A program made the translations under genes and the position numbers. Under the pieces are notes generated by a model that did no database searches, was not told where the DNA came from, and saw nothing but the letters and a program-made list of their open reading frames with translations. This document shows, piece by piece, positions 1 to 10,429 of a stretch of DNA of 64,000 bases; the stretch's first letter is position 1, and each line of letters starts with the position of its first letter. This DNA is from Chimonanthus salicifolius. Taxonomy: Eukaryota; Streptophyta; Magnoliopsida; Laurales; Calycanthaceae. The DNA lies in assembly GCA_013350335.1 (NCBI GenBank), contig CM023540.1, positions 53,754,905 through 53,818,904 of the forward strand, written 5' to 3'.

Positions 1-930
1 GAGTTCGGCAAGCTCATTCGGTAGAAGACCTATAGAATTCTGTGAGAGGTGGATACATCAGTCATGTGGAGACCAATAGATGGGGTCCAAGGTTAGAGGT
101 TTGACTATCGAGACTCTGGTACTTGGTTGAGGAGACCATAGACGAGTCTGGTTGGCAGTCCGTTGAGGACTAGTGAGGTGGTTACTCCCGCGTGGTGGTC
201 GGTTTGGAACTCTAGTGAGTCTGACTCTTGGGTTGGTCGTGGTATGTGTGCGGGTTGTCGTGAGAGTCATAGGTCTAGTCGAGGGGTATGGATCCTGATC
301 CGATTGAAGATCAGTCTGTATACCCGAGGGTGGATGGACCGCAGCGGATGAACACATGAGGGAGTTGCCATAGAGTTGTACTGAGTTGGTTAGAGGATGT
401 ACTGGAGGCCCGACTGATGTGGGCCCCTGTGTTAGGGGTAGGGCATCCGCTTTGCATAGTCATGCATGTAGACATCATAAACATTGATGTGTTCATATGA
501 TCGTATATATAATGTATACTGGGTGACATTTGATGCGTGTGTTACCCTCACTGGGCATGTAGAGCTCAACCCTTGCCTCATAGGTACTTCAGTGAGGGAG
601 GGTTGGCGGGACCCTCAGTTGGACGTTGGGCGTAGAGTTGCAGTTTTGCACTTTGTCAGGGTCCCATCTTGTAATTGAGGACCTTCTGATGTATTTGAAT
701 TATGTGTACTTTTCATTGAGTTGGATAAATGTAATAATGAAGTGATGCTATAATTAGTAATTATGACTGATGCTCACGGTTTTTGGTTTATTGGTGGATT
801 GCTATGGTTAGTGTGGGTTGTGAGAGCAGTGTCTCCCATTTTAAAAAAAAAAGTATGTCCGAAATTGTATTGGATTGGTTTTAGGAGTTCGTATCAGTTT
901 TAACGTGCCCGTAGCGGGACGGGCCTTCCG
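1..930 (+). repeat. 3' portion of an unidentified gypsy-like LTR
   Basis: No coding potential is visible; the longest open frame is 99 codons and looks like chance. The stretch near 541-590 has the arrangement seen in many plant gypsy LTRs (an ACTGGGC block, then a block like AGAGCTCAACCC). The end near 895-925 reads AACGTGCCCGTAGCGGGAC followed by GGGCC, resembling the usual GC-rich termini of such LTRs. A short poly-A run lies at 842-851. Beyond about 930 the sequence becomes minus-strand copia gag, so this LTR most likely inserted in or replaced the end of that gag. The left end lies outside the window and the exact right end is uncertain because no target duplication can be checked. Confidence 0.45.
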
Positions 931-2030
931 GATCACCAATGATTGAGGATATGAGACCTTTGTTGTTTCAACCTTTTCTGGGGTTTCATTATCGAAATCA
1001 CTCTCCGATTCAGATGTGTCCTCAAGGGTCGCATTGGCCTTCATAGCCTTTTTGAATTTTTTAGAGGGACATTCATTAGCAAAGTGTCCCCTTCCACCAC
1101 AATTGTAACATATTTGTTCCTTGGTTTTTCTTCTCTTTTTATATTTTTCTCTAAGTGGTTCTTGTCTTTTAGGATGTCTTTCACTTATTTCACCATTTTT
1201 CATTTTTCTCATCCTATTAATCTTGCTAAAGTTTTTATAATTTTTTGCCAAGCATAGCCATTTCTTCACTTGAATTTTCTTCATCTTCCTATTCAATTTC
1301 TTTTTGTTTTACTTTGTATGGTTTCACGGAAGACTTCAAGGCGATAGGTTTATCCTTTGGTTGTTCAAAATGCAATTCATATGTTTGTAATCACCAACCA
1401 AATCATCAACACTCATGAGTGCTACATTTCTATGGTCCTCCATTGCCACCGATTACGATTTTGGTACATACCTTGTCCTCAGGTATCCCTTCACCTAGAT
1501 CCCACATTTGATTAATAATGTCGCTCACTTTTGAATAGAAATCCATGAAGACATCATCCTCTCTCATTTTAATAGTTTCAAAATGGTTTTGGAGTATTCG
1601 GAGTTTTGACCTCTTAACTATTGAGGTGCCTTCATAGGTTCTTTGAAGGACTTCCCATGCTTCCTTGGCGGTTTCACATGTCATGATCCTCTATATTCAT
1701 TATCAGATACCGCACAATTTAAGGCATTCAAGGCTTTACCAGTAGCCGTTTAAATGGCCATATGAATTGGATTCCAAGTGGCAAAAGGTTTGGGACTTAC
1801 TTTGGTAGAAGAGGATTCAATGGTTTTATCTTCCATGGGTTCAACCCATCCAGTCTTTACCGATTCCCATACTGTTCCATCGATAAAGCTAAATAAACTC
1901 TTCATTTTGGCCTTCCATGAGGCAAAATTTTAACCATCAAAATATGGAGGTTTGGTAATGGCATGACTATCTCCCACGGTGTTCTAGCGAGGATCAACTT
2001 GGATGGTTAAATCCTTTATAAAGAGAATTC
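931..2030 (-). pseudogene. gag: Ty1/copia gag pseudogene (UBN2-type, CCHC zinc knuckle)
   Basis: Decayed gag gene of a copia element, coding for the nucleocapsid that packages the element RNA. Read on the minus strand from about 2000, the N-terminal part is recognisable at 1960-1730, with a PPYFDG motif and then a WKAKM motif, but it carries in-frame stops. The UBN2 core lies at 1430-1684 (motif CETAKEAWEVLQRTYEG) in a different frame, so there is at least one frameshift. The zinc knuckle CYNCGGRGHFANEC lies at 1069-1110, preceded by a Lys/Arg-rich stretch and followed by an acidic serine-rich tail. No pol follows: coding sequence stops near 930, where an LTR begins. The primer site and 5' LTR lie immediately upstream on the right. 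Family assignment is firm; the exact ends are not. Confidence 0.85.
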
Positions 2031-2046
2031 GGGCTCTGATACATAT
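2031..2046 (-). promoter_or_regulatory. Primer-binding site, initiator-Met tRNA type
   Basis: On the minus strand the bases next to the LTR end read ATGTATCAGAGCCC, a slightly mutated form of the TGGTATCAGAGC complement to the 3' end of initiator methionine tRNA. It lies directly against the LTR terminus (CTTTCA) and upstream of gag, as expected for a copia element. Confidence 0.8.
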
Positions 2047-3649
2047 TGAAAGTCCCTTGAATTAGAACAAGATTGACCCTGGAGGGGGATGAATAGGGAA
2101 ATCTACAAATTCGTTGGTCCTTTAAAAATTACTTGATTAATTAAACAATTTGCAGTGGATAATTCAAGTTAATCAAGATGTGTTGTGTGTGCTCAAATAA
2201 CAATCCAACCAAAAGTCTCTAACACCACAACAAAATGTTTATAGTGGTTCAGAGTAGACCCTCCTACATCCACTGATGGACTCACCCAACCTTGGGCTAT
2301 CCAACATTCACTAAGTGGGGAATTACATGACACTTAATAGAATAAGAATTCCACTTATCCAACTGGATGGGAATTTCACCCACCACCTATCCTAGAGTAA
2401 ACCCTCTATTTTTTATAGTGGTTCAAGAGTACACCCTCTTTAATCTACTTCACAAGTTTGATTTATAAAACAAAATAAAGAAACTAAGGAGAAGAACTTG
2501 CCTTCAAGCGTTCCAATGTAGAGATGTGTGCTTCTCGAATCTCCTTCCCAATGTGATCTCGCAAGCGTGTTGAAGATGAGCAAAGTGTAGAGAAATCACA
2601 AGCTATTGGAAGCCTCTAGGAAATTGGGGTCTCTAATTTGTATCCTAGATGATTGGCCTTTGCCTCTCTTTCTCACTTTCCAACTCAATCTATCAAGATT
2701 GGTTGACTTGAATGATTCACCAATGTCTGTACAAGATAAAAGAGGATCCTTGCCTGAGCCTATTGAATTCACTAATGAATGTGGTAGATGAGGCTCATAA
2801 ATATTCCCCAAGGATCACTGAAAAGTTTCCATTAGTGTGGTATTTATAGTGAAGGCAAACTAGTTTTTCGTAATTGTTAAGTACCGACTTGTCGATCTTA
2901 CCGATCGGTCGGTGAACTTAAATGTCACCGTTCAACCACCCGACCGTTGCACATTTATTATGCTTCAATGATACAGAAACAGGTCTCACCGATGGGTCGA
3001 GTACACCGACGAATGGACGATCTAATTACCTATATGTCGTTCTTGTCGACCATCTCGACCTGGGGCAAAGCTATGCTGACAGAGTTTCAAATCCATAACT
3101 TGTCAAACCCATGACGACATGTCTATGCACCTATGGGTTGGTCCTGGTACTCTCGATGTGTCTATGTTATCGATGGGTTGGTTTGGATATCACCCAGAGT
3201 TCTAAGTTCCAGAACTCAAACTTGATCCTGATCGACTGGTCGTAGCCATCAATAGGTCCGTCTGCTCATATCGATGCGTCGGTGGCACGAGACACTCTAC
3301 CAAAGAGAAACCCCGAATGACAGTGTATTCATTCTAGAACCTTAGTCAATTTGGTCGACTGGTGGATGACCACGATGGGTATGCCCTGTCAAACCAAGGG
3401 GTCGGTGGAATAGATTGGTTGACCTAACAGTTTACTAGATTTTCCTATGTTTTGTCCCCTATGGTACTGTGACTGTCCAGGGTTTCCTTAGGCTTGAATA
3501 ATTTTACCAAGATGTTCAACTAAGCCTAGGCACGGTCCATCTATGGGTGTAGGTTCCACCTAAGGTCATCTATGGCCACTTTACCTATGTGATTGCCATA
3601 CACAGATGATCTTGGAGTCGTGCACTTGATCTTCATTCTCTGGATCAAT

Positions 3650-3654
3650 ATTGA
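3650..3654. repeat. Target-site duplication ATTGA, left copy
   Basis: The five bases ATTGA immediately before TGTAACACC are repeated at 7268-7272 immediately after GCGTTACA. This shows that 3655-7267 is a transposed unit and not a chance similarity. Confidence 0.95.
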
Positions 3655-4374
3655 TGTAACACCTCAATTTCTCAACGAAGTGGATAATTATGAAAATGCC
3701 CCTGATGTGTTAAATTAATTATTTTGTGATGTTAAATAAGGAAATGGTGGGGCCCATTGCTCAAATTAAGATCATATGAGCACATTATAAATGTCAAGTT
3801 TGATTGGATGGATAATGTACATCAATTGGTTCGAAAATGGCTAAATGGGTCAAAGGGCCCATTTGGACCCAATGGGTCATAATGGATGATTTGACCATTG
3901 TGTAAGCTCAAATTAAATGGGGTTAAGCTGAACTGATTGGAAATCAAGTATAGCAAAAATGGGTAGGCTTCATACACAATTGAAAACCAATTAGAAATGG
4001 CAAAATCAGCCCATTAATTGGTCATGTTGGCAAAACGGGTCAAGGGGCTGATTGGGGACCCAATGGGTCAGGTTGACCAAGTTGACCACGGATGACCGTG
4101 TGGGCCCTCAGATGAGCTCAAGTGTGAGTTAGGTCAGCTTGAGTTGGATTGATTTGGAGTGAGTTTGATTTGAGAAAAGAGTTGCCTCAAACTTGGTGCA
4201 TTAAATGTGATGAGTTGGATGAGTGGAGTTGGAATAAAAATACCATGAATCAAGTGAGTCAAGAGGATATGGAAAGGCGTTTTAATCTCACACAACACTT
4301 GGGAAAACAAATCTCAGCTGTTGGAATGAAGAGGTGCCTTGGCAAAGCCAAGGGACACCAAGGTTGGGCAGCAT

Positions 4375-4393
4375 CATCTCATTTAATGAGATG
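4375..4393 (+). repeat. Perfect 9-bp-arm hairpin upstream of the CT-rich tract
   Basis: CATCTCATT, one base, then AATGAGATG form a perfect inverted repeat. It precedes the CT-rich tract at 4570-4595 (CATCTCTCTCCCTCTCTCC). Hairpins built on a similar TTTC(C)ATCTCA element occur in the front part of the LTRs at 28795 and 45556 (separate entries). Confidence 0.6.
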
Positions 4394-4854
4394 CATTGGC
4401 TGATTTGAATAGATGCACCGTTTGGCTGAAGGGGTGTCTTGAATGGCACCCAATATCCCTTCATTTTTGCTAAGTAATGATGAGGGAAATGAATGTAAGT
4501 TGGGGCTGAAATTACAAAAGGGAAAGATTACCATTCTTGGCCGATTTTCACATTGAAAATCCAAGAATTCCCATCTCTCTCTCCCTCTCTCCAAATTCGT
4601 TTCCTTGGCTGAAACAGCAGAGGTGTTTGCACAATTGGTGAAGCATAAAACAGCAAAGGAAAGAAGGCAAAGAAGGATTGGAAGTAAATATTAAAAGCAA
4701 GGAAGTTTGGTAACTTTTTTTACATAAGTGTTTGGTTTAATAAAGAGCTTGAAGTTATAAATTTGGATGACATAATTTGGTCATGTATGGCAGAATTTGT
4801 CATAGGTCTAAACCTTGGATTAGATGGTTTTAAAGGATAAGAAAATATGCCATT

Positions 4855-6100
4855 GGGTTCGGCTATCTTGGTTGGCCGAACCCCATGAAAAATGTGGATT
4901 TGATTTGATGATCTTAAAGGTAAAAAACCATGTCAAACCATGGTGTGTTATACACATATTAATTGGGTCATTTTGTAGCCGAATTAAGTAAGGTTTTAAA
5001 GTGTGTTTATAATGTCTAAAGGATGGAAATATAGAGCATGGAGTTCGGCCACTTTGGATGGCTGAACCCCATGGAAATAATTGGTTGATTTGGATGGTTT
5101 TTGGAATTTAAAACCATATAAGTATGGGACTGTTTTTAGATGTTTTATTAGACTTAAAGTGTATGTTTTAAAAAGGTTAAAACATAAATATGGAAGTTTT
5201 TTTTAGACCTAGATGAATGATTAAGAAGTTCAAAACCAAAGGTCATAGAGTTCGGCCACCATGGAGGGCCGAACCCCATGTAAATGATTGGTTGGTTTTG
5301 ATGTCTTTGAAACATAGAATCCCATGAAGTGTTATGGTCATTTGGACAAAGTGATGAACTTATTTGGATGGTTTTGAGAGGTAAAAATGCAGTAATGTTA
5401 TACTGATTATTATGTGTCTAAATGAGAGCTAAAACATGTGCATAAGGACCAAGACATGGACATAGGGTTCGGCCACTTTGGATGGCCGAACCCCATGAAA
5501 GTATTTGATGATTTTGGTGAGTTAAAAACCATATAAATTATGGTGTTTTATGTGATTTGATGAAGATTAACTTGCTGTTATTGGTTGGCCAATATAGGGC
5601 TGAACCATGTCAATCTTAGGGTTAAGTTACTGATTCAAATCATGGGTAGATGATGGACCAATTAAATCAAGAGAACCATTGGGTTCGGCCATGTGCATGG
5701 CCGAACCCCATGGGCTGTTTTTGGGTAAAAAGATTGGATTGAATTCCATTGGTCACTATGATTTGTTTATGTATTGATTTAAGAATTACCTAGGTTTAGG
5801 TATGGATTTAATATCAAGCTGATTAATCATAAATAAGATCAAAAGTGGGGACAAAAATCAGATTTGGTGAGGTTCGGCCATGTGGTATGGCCGAACCCCA
5901 CTAAGGGTCTTTGGTGACCCTATTGCGTAGCCGATTTTGTGATTGAATTATGGGAAAGAATGATTTATTGATCAAAGGTGGAATGATCATATGTATGTTT
6001 GTATGAACCCTACCAAGGTATTTTGTAGAAGGTGATGCTTAATAGAGATTAAATGAATGAGGGACCAAAAGGATAAATAGGTGAGGTTCGGCCATGCATA
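4855..6100 (+). repeat. Array of GGTTCGGCCAT/ATGGCCGAACC palindromes, ~205 bp apart
   Basis: Near-palindromic units occur at about 4855, 5041, 5248, 5465, 5683 and 5870, with a half unit at 6084. Each has an arm GGTTCGGCC, a loop of 4-10 bases and the complementary arm GGCCGAACC, usually followed by CCATG. Spacings are about 186, 207, 217, 218, 187 and 214 bp. The sequence between units is AT-rich and looks like strongly diverged copies of one ~205 bp monomer; only the palindromic core stays conserved. Confidence 0.85.
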
Positions 6101-6448
6101 GTACATTTTTGGGACATTGACTAAGTTGGATTTGCATGATAAATGTTTGGTTTGCTGCTATTTAAATAGGGTATCCAGACTTGCGTATACGGCATACGAG
6201 TCGTGAACGGCTGACGATTAAGAAAGATCAAGTACTGAAGTGAATCTTCAGTAGGTTTCCTACCTACTTATAACCACAGCTTTATCCTAGTTTTATGAGA
6301 CTCTTGTTTATATTATGTGGTTTCGAATGATATATTATGCGTTTACAAAATGATATACAATGCATTGACATCTCATGCATGGCATGGGATGAAGATTGTG
6401 GAACCCGGAGCCCACTCTCCGGTGAATTGTTGTGATGCAACTTTGAAC

Positions 6449-6600
6449 CTCCTTAGGCGATGCAGGTCCCGCCAGGAGTAGAATTATGATGATGATAGAA
6501 CATTGGTCTCCTTAGGCGATGCAGGTCCCGCCAGGAGTAGAATTATGATGATGATAGGACATTGGTCTCCTTAGGCGATGCAGGTCCCGCCAGGAGAAAT
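6449..6600 (+). repeat. 59 bp minisatellite, ~2.5 copies
   Basis: The block CTCCTTAGGCGATGCAGG followed by TCCCGCCAGGAG recurs starting near 6450, 6509 and 6568, a period of 59 bp. Each unit carries the inverted pair CTCCT...AGGAG, so it can form a small stem. The repeat occupies the same relative position as unrelated-length minisatellites in the other Tekay LTRs of the window. Confidence 0.9.
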
Positions 6601-7267
6601 GTTATTGTGATTTACCTTGACGGTGCGAGGCACGTCAAGTGATGGCTATGAATGTGCATGTTGGGAGAGACTCATTGCATGTGCATATTTCATAGCATTG
6701 TTTTACCTATTTTTGATAATCATATATTTGATATATGCATGTTTTACAAGCTAACCATGTGGTAGCCCTGATTCGGGAACCTACTAGGTGCGTTGATCTA
6801 ACGCCCTAATTCTGTCCTTAGAGGAGAATGCAGGTACAAGGAAAGGGAAAGAGAAAGTCGATGACCGGGAGGGGAGCCAAGCCTAAACGCTTGAATGTTG
6901 AACTGAACTTAACTATTATTGTCATTTGAATTATAGTTTGTGGACATGTAATAAGTTAATACTTTGCTATGGTTTGATTAGGTTATTAACTATGGATGGT
7001 TGTTTAGGTTAATTAATATTTGAGACTGTTATTTGCTATCTAGTCATTCTAATTCCGCAGTTAGTCTAGTTTATTCTTTAAGTTATTGTTCCATGTGTGA
7101 TTTATTATCATGGTCTAGTCCATGTACACATGGGTGGCCCGTTAAGGTTCAGACTTGAGTAGTCTGAACTTAACTCGCGTCGTGACGCCGCCCGCTCTCT
7201 TCCGATGTTTTTGTAAAAAAAAAAAAAATAGACTCTGATTTTGTCTCGGAGAGGGCGGGGCGTTACA

Positions 7268-7272
7268 ATTGA
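7268..7272. repeat. Target-site duplication ATTGA, right copy
   Basis: Repeats 3650-3654 exactly, directly after the LTR terminus TTACA. Confidence 0.95.
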
Positions 7273-7638
7273 GTCTTCAAATCTTCTTGCAAGTGTTTTT
7301 CCTGAGTCATAGATATTAGTGCCTCGGCTTGGCCAAGTCCATATGTTTGTAAATTCCAGAACTCGGAAAGAAACACTTGCTGGAAGCTTGAAGACCCAAG
7401 ATGATCAAGAGTAAAGATCATGAGCCGGATTAAAACTCATCGGTATGGCAATCACAAAGCAGGTATTATGGCCATAGATGACTTTAGGTGGTACCTACAC
7501 CCAAGAGAAGACTATCCCTAGGCTTAGAGAAACAAATGGTTAAATCACAAAAAGCCTAGAGAGGATGCTTGACAGTGATTTGGAACCTAACTTGGAAATA
7601 TGTATCTGGTTTCACTGTCAGTACGACCAGTCGTGTCT

Positions 7639-8130
7639 CATCGATCCCTCGGTGCAGTCAGAATCTACCCATCGTGGTCAAAGACTGATTGGCCTGAATG
7701 ACATAGGTTCAGGAACATTGAATTGTCAAATTGGGTTTGCCTCTGATCGAGAGTCTCGTATGCACTAACCCCTCGGTGAAAGGCTGAAACGACCCTTCGT
7801 GCTCAACGAATCCTCGATCAAGATCTTGAGTTCTGGAACCTTAAACTCATGTGGACTCTCTAACAAACAAACATATCGGCAATCAAAGACCGATCAAGAG
7901 AACCAGGACCGACCCCTCGGTAATGGGTGACAATTCGTTCTGGATAACGGGTTTCTAGACCTTTGAACCAGAACGAGCCTCTCATATGGACCGACCCCTC
8001 AGTACCATAAGTATCAACCCATCGGTGACAACGACATATCAACCGAGAAAGAATATTACTGTTGGGAGTGCACTTAATGTACAACGGTTGGAATTGTAAC
8101 GGCAACATTTCTAGTCACCGACCCCTCGGT
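7639..8130 (+). repeat. Cluster of ACCGACCCCTCGGT palindromes in the copia LTR
   Basis: Variants of a 14-15 bp motif whose outer five bases are complementary (ACCGA...TCGGT) occur at about 7639, 7763, 7907, 7989, 8015 and 8116, all upstream of the TATA box. The equivalent 3' LTR segment (13055-13565) and the minus-strand LTRs (for example 20940-20970, 42890-42903) carry the same dispersed motif. The position upstream of the promoter fits transcription-factor sites, but no binding factor can be named from sequence. Confidence 0.8.
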
Positions 8131-8179
8131 ACAACCGACATGTCAACACATTAGAGTTACTTCAACTGGTTGCCTTCGC

Positions 8180-8188
8180 TATATAAAC
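8180..8188 (+). promoter_or_regulatory. TATA box of the copia/LARD LTR
   Basis: TATATAAAC in the context CCTTCGCTATATAAAC. The same element occurs in the minus-strand LTR at 20405-20414 and, degraded, in the 3' LTR near 13613 and in the LTR near 42455-42462. It lies downstream of the palindrome cluster, so transcription probably starts around 8210-8220. Confidence 0.65.
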
Positions 8189-9147
8189 TAATATTTATGC
8201 AACCAATTGGTATCCTTCGAACAGATCAGTTGGATCCTCATCTTCAACACTTAGCTTAAAGAAGGGCCAATAGAAGGATTACTCTCTCTCTCCTACTTAT
8301 ACTAAAGGAATCAAATACAACCAATCAAATGGATAGAGTTGTGAGAGAGAGGAAGGAAAAAAAACTCATAAACAACTAATCTGAGGATTAAGTTAGAAAG
8401 TGAGGATGAGAGAACCCTAAACTAGGAAACCTTTCGTAAAACCATTTTCTTTGACACCTTGGATTGTGATTGCTAAACGGTGACTATAAGGAGGAGCGTC
8501 GGTACACGTTGGGTGGGATCTTGAAGAAGCATACAACAGGAGAAAGCTTCAAAGCGAAGTGCTTCTTGGTTTTAATTTTCTTTAAACCTTTGTTCCGAAA
8601 GTGGATTAACAAGAGGTACCTCGGAATTACAATAAAAATTCTAGAGCGTTGTCACAGGCACAAAGGTGGGTGGAACTCATGGCCAAATGGATAGATAGAA
8701 TTCCTATTCGATAGTGGTGGGTGAAATTCCCAGCCGATTGAGTGAAGTAGAATTACTACTCTAATTGTGAGGGTGTAAGTCCCCACTAAATAGATTTTGG
8801 GGATATCTCAAGGTTGAGCTAGTCCTAATAGTGGATGTAGGTTGGCTAACTGAACCACTTTAAAATGGTCTTATAGTGTTTGATCTATGTGTGTTTGTGT
8901 TTAGTATTTAAGTACACATTGCGCATAAGCATCGATAATTGAACTATGTAAAGGGTCATAATTTTTAGTGTGAGCACTTAATGAAATTATCACACTAAAT
9001 AAATCTCTTGATAAACATTCCACTGCATTTTAAAATAATCAAGAAATTTGTAAACACCATTAAAAATGGGATTGACCTATTCACCCTACCCCACCCCTCT
9101 AAGGTCAATCACGATGTTCTTGCACATTGAAGATTAGGAACTTTCAA

Positions 9148-9162
9148 TAGGTATCAGAACAT
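9148..9162 (+). promoter_or_regulatory. Primer-binding site of LARD copy 1
   Basis: TAGGTATCAGAAC directly after the LTR end CTTTCA, a mutated version of the initiator-Met site TGGTATCAGAGC also found at 19381-19393 and 60973-60987. Confidence 0.75.
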
Positions 9163-9189
9163 GGTGCTCTTAAGAAATGATCTAACCAT

Positions 9190-9570
9190 CTGAGATGATC
9201 CATGCTAGAACAATGGCTATAAGAGAAAGCCATGATGTTTCCAAGACTTTATTTTTGATGAAAAATAGAATGAAGAACTATAAAATGCTTTCATCATTAA
9301 AACATAGCTGGAAATATGTGAATAAAAAGTGGTATGTGCCTATGGAAGAGGTATTGGATAAAACCTTCAATTTTCATGACCACCCATCCCAAAGATCAAA
9401 ACTGCTTGGAATAATGATGAATTGGCTAGGCACATACACCAAACATATGTAGCATTCATCAGTACTGTTTCATGATATGCTGTCAAAATATTTAAAAGGC
9501 ATGAAACGACAAAAGAGGCTAAAAGAATCCACTGTAAAATCGGCTCTTCTAGCCCAATGGATAATATCAC
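9190..9570 (+). pseudogene. gag: Copia gag remnant in the LARD
   Basis: Directly after the primer site an ORF (9195-9452) reads KNRMKNYKML...SWKYVNKKWYVPMEE, similar in layout to the start of copia gag (W or L, K..M, then W.....G/K W). After a frameshift near 9390 the plus-strand frame continues with KTAWNNDELARHI and, further on, ETTKEAKR, which recalls the conserved (C)KTAKEAW of UBN2 gag proteins. Stops and shifts make it non-coding today. Similarity is weak, so assignment as gag rests partly on its position between primer site and the rest of the element. The corresponding segment is present in copy 2 on the minus strand (about 19370-19000). Confidence 0.5.
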
Positions 9571-10429
9571 TTATCGATCAATTTGTGTGTTGAAAATGTA
9601 GGTGATTGGTCAAATTCATCCATTGAAAAAGTCCAAGCTATACCCTGTAAGAGAATAAGAGGATGGGGAAAAGGAACTTGAAGAAGGTAGTATCCTCCAA
9701 GTGTCCTACAAGGCCATATACTGAGATGTTTAAAGTCCAACATCGTGGTACATAATCTGGAAAATGAACCATAAGATAAAATGGAAAGGCACCCAAGATT
9801 AAGACCAGATTTGATGAAGGGCCATTACTAGATTGTGGAGTTAGATTCCAAGTCTCACAATAATGGGTTCAAATGTGTGAAGGGATACCATTGTAGGTAC
9901 CACATTTGAAACATGTTTTGGAATCAACATCTTACATTCAATCCATGTTTTTGTTTGATTGTTGGATTGATCCATTGTAAGATATGTGTTGTACATGTTG
10001 GTATGCACTCTTGTATTGGAATGTGCTTATCTCATTTCATTTCATATGTCATTTGATGTGTACATCTTTAGAAAATGAATGTAGTGTGTGCATTACCTCA
10101 TGGATACGGTATGTATGCGATTAAAACTGGTTTAATACACAAACATAATGTTGTTTCATTCCAATGTCCTAAAACTTCTAAATCCCATGTGGAATGAAAT
10201 ATGCTCTATGTCGATAAATGGATTTTTAGTTTGGTATGACCTACTAAAAGTATTGATTAAATAATCCATTTAAATACCAGCTCTTCTCAAGGAATCGTAG
10301 CTCCCTTGAAAGAATGGTAAAATAGTTTATCATGTTTTGGGTAATAACATGATAATAGGCATAAGAGTTGTGTGTGTAGGGTCATACTTCATGCCTGATC
10401 AGTACTCATATTAAAAAAAGAATGTATGA
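9571..10429 (+). other. Non-coding LARD internal sequence
   Basis: No ORF of note and no recognisable domain. It is AT-rich and contains scattered short inverted elements of the type CATTCCA/TGGAATG (for example around 10155, 10190, 10447 and 10480). The same sequence occurs inverted in copy 2 (about 18060-18990), which shows that it is a regular part of the element. Confidence 0.6.

Larger units (their letters stand above)
3655..7267 (+). mobile_element. Solo LTR of a Tekay/Del-type chromovirus
   Basis: A 3613 bp LTR, TGTAACACCTCAATTT...GGGCGGGGCGTTACA, with perfect 5 bp target duplications and no internal gag-pol. It is therefore a product of recombination between two LTRs. It aligns in organisation with the LTRs of the complete element at 28795-40357: AATGGGTC-rich start, hairpin and CT-rich tract (4375-4600), palindrome array (4855-6100), a 59 bp minisatellite (6449-6600), a conserved block ending CTGTCCTTAG at 6821, and an A-rich tract followed by TAGACTCTGATTTT near the end. 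The short ORFs within it (for example 4149-4403) are not conserved in the other copies. No promoter was located with confidence. Confidence 0.95.
2047..7313 (-). mobile_element. Copia-family 5' LTR (minus strand), interrupted by a solo Tekay LTR
   Basis: The LTR occupies 2047-3654 and resumes at 7273-7313 after the nested insertion; the flanking halves join into the sequence seen uninterrupted in the related LTR at 41483-43351. It starts (plus-strand reading) with TGAAAGTCCCTTGA at the primer-site side. The last ~45 bp at the other end are missing: at 7313 it changes directly into the start of a plus-strand LTR of the same family. It contains several copies of the palindromic ACCGA-N4-TCGGT motif (for example 2900-2920), and a TATA-like minus-strand signal near 2848-2856 (plus-strand reading TATTTATAGTG). 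Confidence 0.8.
7314..9146 (+). repeat. 5' LTR of LARD copy 1
   Basis: About 1833 bp, beginning TATTAGTGCCTCGGCTTGG (the 3' LTR begins TGTTAGTACC, so the terminal TG has become TA) and ending GAACTTTCA. It carries six copies of the ACCGA-N4-TCGGT palindrome between 7639 and 8130 and a TATA box at 8180-8188. The small ORFs at 7565-7768 and its counterpart 12982-13209 are shared only because the LTRs are copies. Confidence 0.85.

Noticed and set aside
58..357. 99-codon minus-strand ORF at the window start
   Set aside because: Low-complexity Thr/Pro/Arg composition, no start context or homology recognised, inside an LTR.
4855..6100. Regularly spaced palindromic repeats resembling a CRISPR array
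   Set aside because: Spacers are ~170-200 bp and are diverged copies of one another, not unique; repeats vary in sequence; the array lies in plant LTRs; no cas genes.
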